A stretch of DNA of 36,044 nucleotides from Longimicrobiaceae bacterium (lineage in GTDB: Bacteria > Gemmatimonadota > Gemmatimonadetes > Longimicrobiales > Longimicrobiaceae). How positions within the stretch are numbered: position 1 is the first letter of the stretch; every line of letters starts with the position of its first letter. The notes under the pieces were generated by a model. It saw only the letters and a list, made by a program, of their open reading frames with translations. It was not told where the DNA came from and searched no databases. Below are positions 6,971 through 14,069 of the stretch, piece by piece. The DNA is taken from positions 1 through 36,044 of the forward strand of contig JASLAX010000149.1 of assembly GCA_030146875.1 (NCBI GenBank), written 5' to 3'. The translations under genes were made by a program, and so were the position numbers.

Positions 6971-8836
6971 ATGAGCCCCTCCGAGACCGACGCCGAGTTC
7001 GAGGCCCTTCTCGAGCACCTGAAGCGCAGCCGCGGGTTCGACTTCACGGGCTACAAGCGCGCGTCGCTCATGCGCCGCGTGCAGCGCCGCATGAACGTGG
7101 TGGGGGTGGAGGGCTTCACGGCGTACATGGAGCACCTGGAGTTCCACCCCGGCGAGTTCGCGGCGCTGTTCGACACCATCCTGATCAACGTCACCTCGTT
7201 CTTCCGCGATCCGGACGCGTGGCACGCGCTGTCGGACCGGCTGCTCCCCGAGCTGCTGGCGCGCAAGCCCGCCGACCACCCCGTGCGCGTGTGGTCGGCC
7301 GCTTGCGCCTCGGGGCAGGAGACGTACACCGCCGTGATGGTGCTGGCGGAGGCGATGGGCGAGACCGCGTTCCGCGAGCGGGTGAAGGTGTACGCCAGCG
7401 ACGTGGACGAGGCCGCGCTGGCGCAGGCCCGCTCCGCCACGTACGCCGAGCGGGAGATGGAGGGCCTGCCCGTGGAGATGCGGGACAAGTACTTCGACGC
7501 GAGCCCGCGAGGCTGGACGTTCCGCTCCGACCTGCGCCGGCAGGTGATCTTCGGCCGGCACGACCTGGTGCAGGACGCGCCCATCTCGCACCTGGACCTG
7601 CTGATCTGCCGCAATGCCCTGATGTACTTCAACGCCGAGGCACAGGCCCGCATCCTGGCCCGCTTCCACTTCGCCCTGAACCCGGACGCGCTGCTCTTCC
7701 TGGGAAAGGCGGAGATGATGCGCGCGCAGGGGCACCTGTTCGCCCCCGCGGACCTGAAGGCGCGCATCTTCACCCGCCGGGCGCGCGCCACCCTGCGCGA
7801 CCGGCTGGTGGCGATCGGCGACGGGTCCCGCCACCAGGCCCCTCCCCCGGAGCCCGCCGGCCCCACGCACCTGCGCGAGGCCGCGCTGGACGCCGAGCCC
7901 ATGGCGCAGGTGGCGGTGGACGCGGCCGGCTCCCTTGCGCTGGTGAACGCCTGCGCGCGCGAGCTGTTCGGGCTCACCCCGGCGGACCTGGGCCGGCCGC
8001 TGCAGGACCTGAAGCTCTCGTACCACCCCGCCGACCTGCGCTCGCCCATCGAGCACGTCATGGCCGAGCGGCGCCCCGTGACGCTGCCCGGCGTGGAGCA
8101 CCACGGGCGCGACGGGGCGCCGCGGGTGTTCGACGTGGAGCTGGTGCCGCTCGCCGACCCGCGCGGCCACCCGCTGGGGGTGAGCGTCACCTTCACCGAC
8201 GTCACCCGCTCGCGCGGCCTGCAGAGCGAGCTGGAGTCCGCCAACCACGAGCTGGAGACGGCGTACGAGGAGCTGCAGTCCACGAACGAGGAGCTGGAGA
8301 CCATGAACGAGGAGCTCCAGTCCACGATCGAGGAGCTGGAGACCACCAACGAGGAGCTCCAATCCACGAACGAGGAGCTGGAGACCATGAACGAGGAGCT
8401 CCAGTCCACGAACGAGGAGCTGGAGACCCTGAACGACGAGCTTCGCCGCCGCACCGACGAGCTGAACGGCGTGAACGCCTACACCGCCTCCATCCTGGCA
8501 TCGCTGCGCTCGGGGGTGGTGGTGCTGGACCGCGACCTTCGCGTGCGCGTGTGGAACCGCAAGGCCGAGGACCTGTGGGGCCTGCGCGCCGACGAGGTCA
8601 CCGAGCAGCCGCTGCTGAACCTGGACGTGGGGCTGCCGGTGGAGCGGCTGAAGGCGCCGCTCCGCGCCTGCCTGGAGGGCCAGGACGAGTACCAGGAGGT
8701 GCATCTGGAGGCCGTGAACCGCCGCGGGCGCGCCATCGTGTGCCGCGTGACCTGCGCGCCGCTCACCGGCCGCGACCGCGAGGTGAGCGGCGCCATCCTG
8801 CTCATGGAGGAGTGGGGGGACGCTGTGCGCTCTTAA
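6971..8836 (+). CDS. cheR: CheR methyltransferase-PAS-coiled coil-PAS signalling protein
   Basis: This is a 621 aa protein. Residues 1-275 form a CheR methyltransferase: the SAM-binding segment VWSAACASGQETYT (107-120), ASDVDEAAL (142-150) and the CheR hallmark LLICRNALMYF (210-220). Residues about 305-412 form a PAS domain, 417-500 a long coiled coil built of 14-residue units, and 505-615 a second PAS domain ending in a hydrophobic strand. There is no kinase domain, so output probably passes through protein partners or methylation. Proteins of this layout (CheR-PAS, often with CheB and a kinase domain) are known, but their substrate is generally unclear. It is divergent from cheB and followed 131 bases later by a histidine kinase in the same direction. 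Confidence 0.9.
   Translation: MSPSETDAEFEALLEHLKRSRGFDFTGYKRASLMRRVQRRMNVVGVEGFTAYMEHLEFHPGEFAALFDTILINVTSFFRDPDAWHALSDRLLPELLARKPADHPVRVWSAACASGQETYTAVMVLAEAMGETAFRERVKVYASDVDEAALAQARSATYAEREMEGLPVEMRDKYFDASPRGWTFRSDLRRQVIFGRHDLVQDAPISHLDLLICRNALMYFNAEAQARILARFHFALNPDALLFLGKAEMMRAQGHLFAPADLKARIFTRRARATLRDRLVAIGDGSRHQAPPPEPAGPTHLREAALDAEPMAQVAVDAAGSLALVNACARELFGLTPADLGRPLQDLKLSYHPADLRSPIEHVMAERRPVTLPGVEHHGRDGAPRVFDVELVPLADPRGHPLGVSVTFTDVTRSRGLQSELESANHELETAYEELQSTNEELETMNEELQSTIEELETTNEELQSTNEELETMNEELQSTNEELETLNDELRRRTDELNGVNAYTASILASLRSGVVVLDRDLRVRVWNRKAEDLWGLRADEVTEQPLLNLDVGLPVERLKAPLRACLEGQDEYQEVHLEAVNRRGRAIVCRVTCAPLTGRDREVSGAILLMEEWGDAVRS
8219..8470 (+). repeat. In-frame 42-base repeats encoding a heptad coiled coil
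   Basis: Residues 417-500 of the CheR-PAS protein are near-perfect 14-residue units of the type EELQSTNEELET(M/T)N, two heptads each, repeated about five times. At DNA level the 42-base units are almost identical, so the tract could expand or contract by slippage or recombination. The predicted structure is a long parallel signalling helix between the two PAS domains. Confidence 0.85.
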
Positions 8837-8967
8837 GGCGAATGGGTAGGCCTGCGCCCCTGGTGGTTGCGCGCGGCGGCGGCGGGCACGCTTGGTGACA
8901 AAGGTCGAGCGGGCATCTCTTTCGGGGGCGTGCGCCCCCCGGCGACGCGTCTCTACGTACCCTGCAC

Positions 8968-11160
8968 ATGATCTCGCACGACTCACTCGCCGGACAGGTC
9001 AGCGCCGCCCTTCGCCGGGCCGGCGAGCTGCACCGCCGCTCCCAGCAGGCCGGAACGGAGCCTCTGGTCGAGGAGGCCCTGGAGGAGCTGCACACCTCGC
9101 TCGAGGAGCTGAAGGTCACGGGCGAGGAGCTGCGCGTGCAGAACGAGGCGCTCCTGCTCTCGCGCCGCGAGGTGGACGACGAGCGGCAACGCTACCGCGA
9201 GCTCTTCGACCTGGCGCCCGACCCGTACCTGGTCACCGACCTGCACGGCAGCATCCGCGAGGCCAACCGCGCCGCGGTGCGCCTGCTGGGGCTGCGCGCG
9301 CAGGACATCGTGCACAAGCCGCTGGTGAGCTTCGTGGCCGAGGGGGGGAAGCGCGCCTTCCGCACGCGCCTGCTGGAGGTGCCCTCCGCGGGGCGGCTGG
9401 ACGGCTGGGACCTGGTGCTCACGCCCCGCTCCGGCCCGCCGCGGCAGGTCTCGGCGGTAGTGGCCGTGGGCGCCGGACGCAGCCAGGGTCCCTCGGTGCT
9501 GCGCTGGGCGCTGCGCGACGTGACCGAGCAGCGGCGGGCGGAGGAGGCCGCGCGCCGCATGCTCACCGCCGAGGCCGCGCGCGGCGCCGCCGAGGCGGGG
9601 CACGCGCGCGTCGCGGGCGTGCTGGAGGGGATGAGCGACGCCTTCTGGATGGTGGACGCCGACTGGCAGGTGGTGGCCGCCAACCGCAGGGCCGAGGAGC
9701 TGTGGGGAACCCCGCGCGAGGAGATGCTGGGCCGCGCCGTGTGGGAGGCGGTCCCCGGCGCCTTCCCCGACGAGGTGGCCAACCTGCTGCGCGCGGTGGT
9801 GGCCGACGGCGCGCCCACCGGCGCCGAGTTCCTGTCCCCCGTGCTGGGCCGCTGGCTGGAGGTGCACGCGCAGCCCGCCGACGGCGGGCTCTCGCTCTTC
9901 TTCCGCGATGTGGACGAGCGGCGCCGCGCGGCGATCGCGCAGACGCTGCTGGCGGAGATGGGCACGGCGCTCGCCGCCTCGCTGGACCCGCGCGAGCTGC
10001 CGCAGGTGGTGGCGCGGGCGGCCGCCGGCGCGCTGGCCGACTGGACCGTCGTCTACGCCCACGACGAGGAGCGGCTGCGGGCCCTGGGCGTGGCCCACGC
10101 CGAGCGCCGCCGCGAGGAGCTGCTGCGCGGGCTGGTGCGGCGCTCCCCCGAGCTCCCCGCGGACCACCCCGTCTCGGCGGCCATCGCATCGGGGGAGCCC
10201 CGGCTGATGCCCCGGGTTCCCCCCGACGTGGCGGAGCGCATCGCCCCGGCGGAGGAGGACCGCGAGCTGCTCCGCGCGCTGGGGCTGGCCTCCGCCATCG
10301 TGGTGCCGCTGCGCGCCCGGGGGCGCACCCTGGGCGCGCTGGTGCTGGCCCGCTCGGACGCGGCGCGCGCATACGCGCCCGGCGACCTGGCCCTGGCCGA
10401 GGAGGTGGCCCGCCGCGCCGCCATGGCGCTGGACAACGCGCGCCTGTACCAAGAGGCGCAGACCGCCGTCCGCGCCCGCGACGACGTGCTGGCCGTGGTC
10501 TCGCACGACCTGCGCAACCCGCTGAACGCGGTGCTGGTGGGCGCCTCGCTCCTGGAGGAGCTCTCCCCCCCGGAGCGCTGGTCGCAGAAGGAGCGCCGGC
10601 AGCTCCAGGCCATCCGCCGCTCCGCCGAGTCCATGACCGAGCTGATCGACGGGCTGGTGGAGGTGATCGCGCGCGACGCGGGGGTCGCCCGGCTGGAGCG
10701 GCACCCGGAGAAGGTGCGCGCCCTGGTGTCGTCGGTGCGCGAGATGTTCGACGGCGTGGCGGGCGAGAAGGGGGTCGCCATGCGCTGGGAGGTCGCCCCG
10801 CAGCTCCCCTCCCTGCCCATCGACCGCGCCCGGGTGATGCAGGTGTTCTCGAACCTGCTGGGGAACGCGCTGAAGTTCACCCCCCGCGGCGGCTCGGTCG
10901 TCGTCTCCGCCGCGCGCGAGGGGTCCGCGGTCCGCTTCTCCGTCGTCGACACCGGCCCCGGCATCCCCGCCGAGCACCTGCCGCACCTCTTCGACCGCTA
11001 CTGGCAGGCGCGCCGGAAGCCGGGATCCGGCATCGGGCTGGGGCTGGCCATCGCGCAGGGGATCGTGAACGCGCACGGCGGGCGCATGTGGGTGGAGAGC
11101 GAGGTGGGCCGCGGCAGCACCTTCCACTTCACCCTGCCGATCGACGCGCCGGTGGGGTGA
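8968..11160 (+). CDS. PAS-PAS-GAF hybrid sensor histidine kinase
   Basis: This is a 730 aa cytoplasmic kinase with no membrane segment. Residues 30-75 form an N-terminal coiled coil (VEEALEELHTSLEELKVTGE). The first PAS covers about 73-188 (ending LRWALRDVTEQRRAEE), the second PAS about 212-318 (GVLEGMSDAFWMVDADWQVV) and a GAF-like domain about 322-495. The HisKA domain has the H box VVSHDLRNPLNAVL with His513. The ATPase has the N box FSNLLGNALKFTP (627-639), G1 DTGPGIP (661-667) and G2 GSGIGLGLAIAQG. No receiver domain is fused and no response regulator is nearby, so the partner is unknown. It lies 131 bases downstream of the CheR-PAS gene. A short GC hairpin (about 8922-8940) lies in the gap, and no good ribosome site precedes the ATG. 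Confidence 0.92.
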   Translation: MISHDSLAGQVSAALRRAGELHRRSQQAGTEPLVEEALEELHTSLEELKVTGEELRVQNEALLLSRREVDDERQRYRELFDLAPDPYLVTDLHGSIREANRAAVRLLGLRAQDIVHKPLVSFVAEGGKRAFRTRLLEVPSAGRLDGWDLVLTPRSGPPRQVSAVVAVGAGRSQGPSVLRWALRDVTEQRRAEEAARRMLTAEAARGAAEAGHARVAGVLEGMSDAFWMVDADWQVVAANRRAEELWGTPREEMLGRAVWEAVPGAFPDEVANLLRAVVADGAPTGAEFLSPVLGRWLEVHAQPADGGLSLFFRDVDERRRAAIAQTLLAEMGTALAASLDPRELPQVVARAAAGALADWTVVYAHDEERLRALGVAHAERRREELLRGLVRRSPELPADHPVSAAIASGEPRLMPRVPPDVAERIAPAEEDRELLRALGLASAIVVPLRARGRTLGALVLARSDAARAYAPGDLALAEEVARRAAMALDNARLYQEAQTAVRARDDVLAVVSHDLRNPLNAVLVGASLLEELSPPERWSQKERRQLQAIRRSAESMTELIDGLVEVIARDAGVARLERHPEKVRALVSSVREMFDGVAGEKGVAMRWEVAPQLPSLPIDRARVMQVFSNLLGNALKFTPRGGSVVVSAAREGSAVRFSVVDTGPGIPAEHLPHLFDRYWQARRKPGSGIGLGLAIAQGIVNAHGGRMWVESEVGRGSTFHFTLPIDAPVG

Positions 11161-11194
11161 GCGCCGTCTGCGCCGACGAGGATGAACACCAGGC

Positions 11195-11223
11195 TTGCCC
11201 GCGACGCACCCTCTGTCTACTTT
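11195..11223 (+). promoter_or_regulatory. Putative promoter for the 71 aa gene
   Basis: TTGCCC (11195-11200) and TACTTT (11218-11223) are separated by exactly 17 bases, giving a plausible sigma-70 type promoter. The transcript would begin near 11230, about 50 bases before the ATG at 11280, so this gene is probably transcribed independently of the kinase. Confidence 0.5.
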
Positions 11224-11279
11224 GTCCCTCACAGTGGAGGATCGACCGCCGCTTCCCTCTTGCCGCAGGAGAGATCGAC

Positions 11280-11495
11280 ATGGAGAATCCCCAAAACCGC
11301 GTTCCCGTCGAAGCCCTGCGGAGAGCGCTCCTCGCGGAGCTGGACCACTCGTCGCTGCGTGCCCTGGATGTCCAGGTCGGAATCGGCAAGGAGGGGCTGC
11401 GGAGGTTCGCCGACGGCTCCCGTACCCCGAGCCACCGCAGCCTGGAGCGCCTCCGGAACTGGTACGAGCTCCGCCACGACCCCACCGCCAACTGA
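11280..11495 (+). CDS. Small HTH-like protein, 71 aa
   Basis: ATG 11280 has a CAGGAGAG ribosome site about 8 bases upstream. The product begins MENPQNRVPVEALRRALLAE and continues with a helix-turn-helix-like segment (LRALDVQVGIGKEGLRRFAD, then SRTPSHRSLERLRNW). The pattern recalls the DNA-binding half of Cro/XRE-type regulators (VGIGKEGLRRFADG similar to the recognition helix), with Pro/Thr spacing before a final helix. The protein is only one domain long, so a partner or dimer would be needed. A promoter at 11195 and a strong terminator at 11512 frame it as a monocistronic unit. It could be a small regulator tied to the preceding kinase, but nothing in the sequence proves that. Confidence 0.7.
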   Translation: MENPQNRVPVEALRRALLAELDHSSLRALDVQVGIGKEGLRRFADGSRTPSHRSLERLRNWYELRHDPTAN

Positions 11496-11511
11496 GCCGT
11501 CCGTCGGACTG

Positions 11512-11548
11512 GGAGGGGCCGCCGGATTCGGCGGCCCCTCCTGCTTTT
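11512..11548 (+). terminator. Rho-independent terminator
   Basis: A perfect 12-base stem GGAGGGGCCGCC (11512-11523) / GGCGGCCCCTCC (11530-11541) with a 6-base loop is followed by TGCTTTTCG. It closes the 71 aa gene. Confidence 0.85.
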
Positions 11549-11677
11549 CGTCCTGCCGCCGTCGACGCGCCGGCGCGGAGCCGCGCAAGATGACCGTGGC
11601 GGTCAGGGCCCTCGCGCAGGTAACATGCGGATCCCGCCTCTCCGGCGGATGCCGGACCTTTCCACCGAGGAGTCAAG

Positions 11678-11863
11678 ATGTCGACGACGAACCCCACGTC
11701 CCCGTCCACGACGACGTCGCCTGTGCAGCCCGCACCCACGTCGCCCGCGAGCGGAAGTGACCCGAGCGCACCGACCTCGCCCACGAGCCCCACCGACTCC
11801 ACCACGACCACCCCCAAGAGCAGCACGATGGATCCGAACTCGGTGAGCTTCCCCTCGAGCTGA
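11678..11863 (+). CDS. Thr/Ser/Pro-rich low-complexity peptide, 61 aa
   Basis: ATG 11678 follows a GAGGAG ribosome site 6 bases upstream. The peptide is almost entirely Thr, Ser and Pro with a few Asp and Lys (MSTTNPTSPSTTTSPVQPAP at the start), resembling an unstructured linker without a domain attached. It has no signal peptide, Cys or hydrophobic core. A hairpin terminator follows 33 bases after the stop, and another hairpin precedes the gene, so it is a separate transcription unit. Codons are consistent and the ribosome site is good, which argues that it is translated. Function is unknown. Possibilities are a peptide precursor, a disordered stress protein or a remnant of a larger protein. 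Confidence 0.65.
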   Translation: MSTTNPTSPSTTTSPVQPAPTSPASGSDPSAPTSPTSPTDSTTTTPKSSTMDPNSVSFPSS

Positions 11864-11896
11864 CCGGAATGTGAACGACGGGCCGAGAAGTGACGG

Positions 11897-11920
11897 GGGG
11901 CCGCCGCATTCGGCGGCCCC
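11897..11920. terminator. Bidirectional hairpin between convergent genes
   Basis: A perfect 10-base stem GGGGCCGCCG (11897-11906) / CGGCGGCCCC (11911-11920) with a CATT loop lies between the convergent 61 aa peptide gene and the CopG-like gene. No T-run follows on either strand. Its core is nearly the same sequence as the terminator at 11512. Confidence 0.6.
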
Positions 11921-11930
11921 TCCGTCCGCC

Positions 11931-12113
11931 CTACTCCCCGTCGGCCGGGATGTCCTTATCCTTCGTCAGGACGCTCCGATCCGTCGGACGGAGGTGCGGG
12001 AATTTCCCCCGCCGCGCGCGGCTCCAGTCGACGTAGTCGGTGGTGTCATGCTTGGCCCAGAACTCCCGCTCCTCGTCTTCCGAGCGGAACCGGGGAATCT
12101 CCTTCTCGTTCAT
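11931..12113 (-). CDS. CopG-type antitoxin-like protein, orphan
   Basis: This 60 aa protein (MNEKEIPRFRSEDEEREFWA, then KHDTTDYVDWSRARRGKFPH) matches from memory the CopG_antitoxin/BrnA-like family (PF12441), whose hallmark is an N-terminal IPxFxSExEExxFWxxHD motif. The start is ATG 12113 behind a GGGAGGGAG ribosome site; an upstream in-frame start at 12173 would overlap the control region. In type II modules of this class a BrnT-like toxin normally lies just upstream, but here the upstream gene is a lipoprotein and no RelE-like toxin is adjacent. It may be an orphan antitoxin, a remnant, or a regulator that has lost its partner. Confidence 0.75.
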   Translation of the reverse strand: MNEKEIPRFRSEDEEREFWAKHDTTDYVDWSRARRGKFPHLRPTDRSVLTKDKDIPADGE

Positions 12114-12147
12114 CTTCGTTCTCCCTCCCTGGGATTCACCTGAGTAC

Positions 12148-12567
12148 CTACGGCGCCGGCCGGAGCCGGACAATGCGGCTCCTCACGGTGTCCGGCTGGT
12201 GCCTGCCCTCCCGCCCGGGGACCAGCCGCCACCAGTAGACGACCGCCTCCTCCGCCTCCGGCCCGTAGCCGGGGATGGAGTCGAGCGCGATCTCGCGGGT
12301 GGCGCCGGGGCGCACGCCGCGGCAGGTGTCGGGCACGGCGCAGGGACGCCAGTTCACCACCGCCGTGAAGCGCCGCTCGAACACCGTGAAGTAGAGCACG
12401 GCCGTGTCGCGGTTGGCCAGCAGCAGCCGGCCGCGGCTCACCGTGGCGTCCAGCAGGAGCGAGTCGGCGGCCGCGGGAGCCCTCTCGACCGACGGAGGCG
12501 TCGGCTGGTTGGCCGGCCCGCACGCGACGAGCGCCGCGAGCACGGCGGGGAGCAGGATGCTACGCAC
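12148..12567 (-). CDS. Lipoprotein, 139 aa
   Basis: The signal MRSILLPAVLAALVAC ends in an LVAC lipobox (Cys16), so the mature protein is lipid-anchored outside the cytoplasm. The mature part has a short Pro/Ala linker, then a compact beta-rich segment (SLLLDATVSRGRLLLANRDT, TAVLYFTVFERRFTAVVNW) with a Cys pair PCAVPDTC and a C-terminal segment EAVVYWWRLVPG. The pattern of short strands around a Cys pair suggests a small immunoglobulin-like or beta-sandwich fold, which is inference. It lies 15 bases after the methyltransferase gene in the same direction and could be co-transcribed. Family unknown. Confidence 0.75.
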   Translation of the reverse strand: MRSILLPAVLAALVACGPANQPTPPSVERAPAAADSLLLDATVSRGRLLLANRDTAVLYFTVFERRFTAVVNWRPCAVPDTCRGVRPGATREIALDSIPGYGPEAEEAVVYWWRLVPGREGRHQPDTVRSRIVRLRPAP

Positions 12568-12582
12568 GCGGGATTCCTCCTC

Positions 12583-13257
12583 TCAGGGTTCGTTGCGGGC
12601 GCGAGGAGCACCGCCCGGCTTGTGGAAGAGCACGACGTCGCGCCCGGGCGTCTCCAGCGTCCACCCCCGCCAGGCGGCGATCCACTCTATCGTGGCGGGG
12701 CGATAGAAGCAGACGTGGGTGGGATCGCGGGCGTAGCGCCACGTGGCGAAGTCGCGGTCCTCCGCCGCCATCTCCGTCATCACCCCCAGCCAGCCGCCGG
12801 GCGCGAGCAGCCCGTCGAGCCGCGCGATCTCCTCCGCGGGCCGGTGGAAGTGCTCCGCCGTCTCCGTGCAGGTGACGAAGTCGTACGCGCGGCGGAGGAC
12901 GGCGTCGTCCGGGGCGAAGAACGGGTCGTAGAGGGCCGTGGGGAACCCCCGCTCCTCCATCATCCGCGCCAGCGCCGACCCCGGGCCGCAGCCGTAGTCG
13001 AGTCCGGTCGCGCCGGGCGCCAGCCGCGCGGCTAGAGGCTTGGCGAGACGATCGAGGAAGGCGCGATAGCCGGGATCGCCCGGGTCGTTGTGGTGCGTGC
13101 CGTAGTGCGCCCGCTCCGCCTCCACGTCCGGATGGTACGCGGGCGGCACGAAGACCAGCCGGCAGACGCCGCACTCCACGTACCGCCGCCCGTTCGCCTC
13201 CGCGCGGGGACCGACGTCGGACGCCCCGCAGAGGAGGCACGGCGTCTCGCCGCTCAC
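12583..13257 (-). CDS. SAM-dependent methyltransferase with N-terminal zinc ribbon
   Basis: This 224 aa protein has an N-terminal zinc ribbon, with Cys7/Cys10 (PCLLCG) and Cys28/Cys31 (ECGVCR). The class I methyltransferase motif I is GLDYGCGPGSALARMM (about 84-99). The later FVTCTETAEHF resembles the DxxxxxxxxEH post-II motif, and LLAPGGWLGVMTE is motif III. Methyltransferases with such ribbons are common next to cell-surface or sugar-modification genes and are often annotated only as class I methyltransferase. The substrate is unknown. The start at ATG 13257 is the first in frame and places the Cys pair at the very N-terminus, as usual for this family. Confidence 0.88.
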   Translation of the reverse strand: MSGETPCLLCGASDVGPRAEANGRRYVECGVCRLVFVPPAYHPDVEAERAHYGTHHNDPGDPGYRAFLDRLAKPLAARLAPGATGLDYGCGPGSALARMMEERGFPTALYDPFFAPDDAVLRRAYDFVTCTETAEHFHRPAEEIARLDGLLAPGGWLGVMTEMAAEDRDFATWRYARDPTHVCFYRPATIEWIAAWRGWTLETPGRDVVLFHKPGGAPRARNEP

Positions 13258-13288
13258 CGGCCTCGCCTCGGTGGACGGCGCGCGGCCA

Positions 13289-13960
13289 TCACGCGGCGAG
13301 GCGGGCGGCGCGGGTCTCGTCGACGAACTTGTGGCCGCACGTGGCGCAGCGGTACGACGCCTTCCACTTCTTGTGCGCGGGCGCCCACACCTCGCGGTTG
13401 TACTTCAGGTTCTTCTTGAGGTACCACCACGCCCACCAGAAGCCCGCGATCGACCCCAGCACCACGCCGGGGATCCCGCCCAGCGGGATGCCGACCACGA
13501 AGCCCATCATCGTGCTCAGCGGGAACAGGAGGATGCAGGCCCAGATCGGCTTCTTCTCCGGCGGGGCGGCCGCCGCGCCCGCTGCCGTGCGGGTGCGGGT
13601 GGTCGTGCTCACGTACTGCCGGTCTCCCCCCCAGTACCCGTCGCGCACCGTGCCGGTGGTGTGGCTCTCCACCACGCCGGAGCGATACACGTCCTTGAAC
13701 GACCGCACCTCCTCCGATCCGCAGCGCGGGCACCCGTCGCCTTTCGCCGCCGCGGGAACGCCGTCGTGGGTGATGCGGACGTTGGAGAGCGGGACGCCGA
13801 ACGCCTCCGCGAAGGTGGCCGCGAGCTCGGGCACGGAGCCTTGCGTGAAGGCGGGCGCCCGCGAGGCGCCGGCGGCGGGGTTCGGCCGGCCGCAGTGGAT
13901 GCAGGCGGGTGCCGCGTCGGAGACGCGCTCGCCGCAGTCGGGACAGGTGACGAGGGGCAT
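13289..13960 (-). CDS. Membrane protein with a zinc ribbon split by a TM hairpin
   Basis: This 223 aa protein starts at ATG 13960, where the Cys motifs begin. Residues 6-23 form a complete small ribbon (CPDCG, CIHCG). Residues 77-80 (CPRCGSEEV) and 205-208 (CATCGHKF) look like the two knuckles of a second zinc ribbon. Between them lie a Thr/Arg-rich linker and a hydrophobic region of one or two membrane spans (about 139-180, ACILLFPLSTMMGFVVGIPL, then a Trp-rich GFWWAWWYL). The two knuckles must come together around or beside the membrane segment. No strong ribosome site precedes the start. The gene lies beyond the terminator that ends the treX-treZ unit, so it is expressed separately. Function is unknown. 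Confidence 0.75.
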   Translation of the reverse strand: MPLVTCPDCGERVSDAAPACIHCGRPNPAAGASRAPAFTQGSVPELAATFAEAFGVPLSNVRITHDGVPAAAKGDGCPRCGSEEVRSFKDVYRSGVVESHTTGTVRDGYWGGDRQYVSTTTRTRTAAGAAAAPPEKKPIWACILLFPLSTMMGFVVGIPLGGIPGVVLGSIAGFWWAWWYLKKNLKYNREVWAPAHKKWKASYRCATCGHKFVDETRAARLAA

Positions 13961-13997
13961 CGGGAGGGATGCATACGGAGTGGCTGACGGGGGGAAC

Positions 13998-14050
13998 ACA
14001 TCAAAAATAACGCGGAGGGCCGCTCCGGCGAAGCAGCCGGGCGGCCCTCC
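13998..14050 (-). terminator. Rho-independent terminator of the treX-treZ operon
   Basis: On the minus strand a hairpin with a 10-base stem (GGAGGGCCGC 14014-14023 pairing with GCGGCCCTCC 14041-14050) plus an inner CCGG pair is followed by CGTTATTTTTGATG. It lies 20 bases after the treZ stop. Confidence 0.85.
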
Positions 14051-14069
14051 GTCGTCCTCCGGACGGAGG

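Noticed and set aside
8219..8470. Regular 42-base repeats considered as a possible CRISPR-like or minisatellite array
   Set aside because: The units have no unique spacers and are in frame inside a protein as heptad coiled-coil repeats.
5738..8986. Minus-strand open frame of more than 1,000 codons covering cheB and the antisense of cheR-PAS
   Set aside because: Only the 5738-6751 part is a real gene (CheB motifs). The rest is a low-complexity Leu/Gln/Arg/His translation antisense to the coiled-coil gene.
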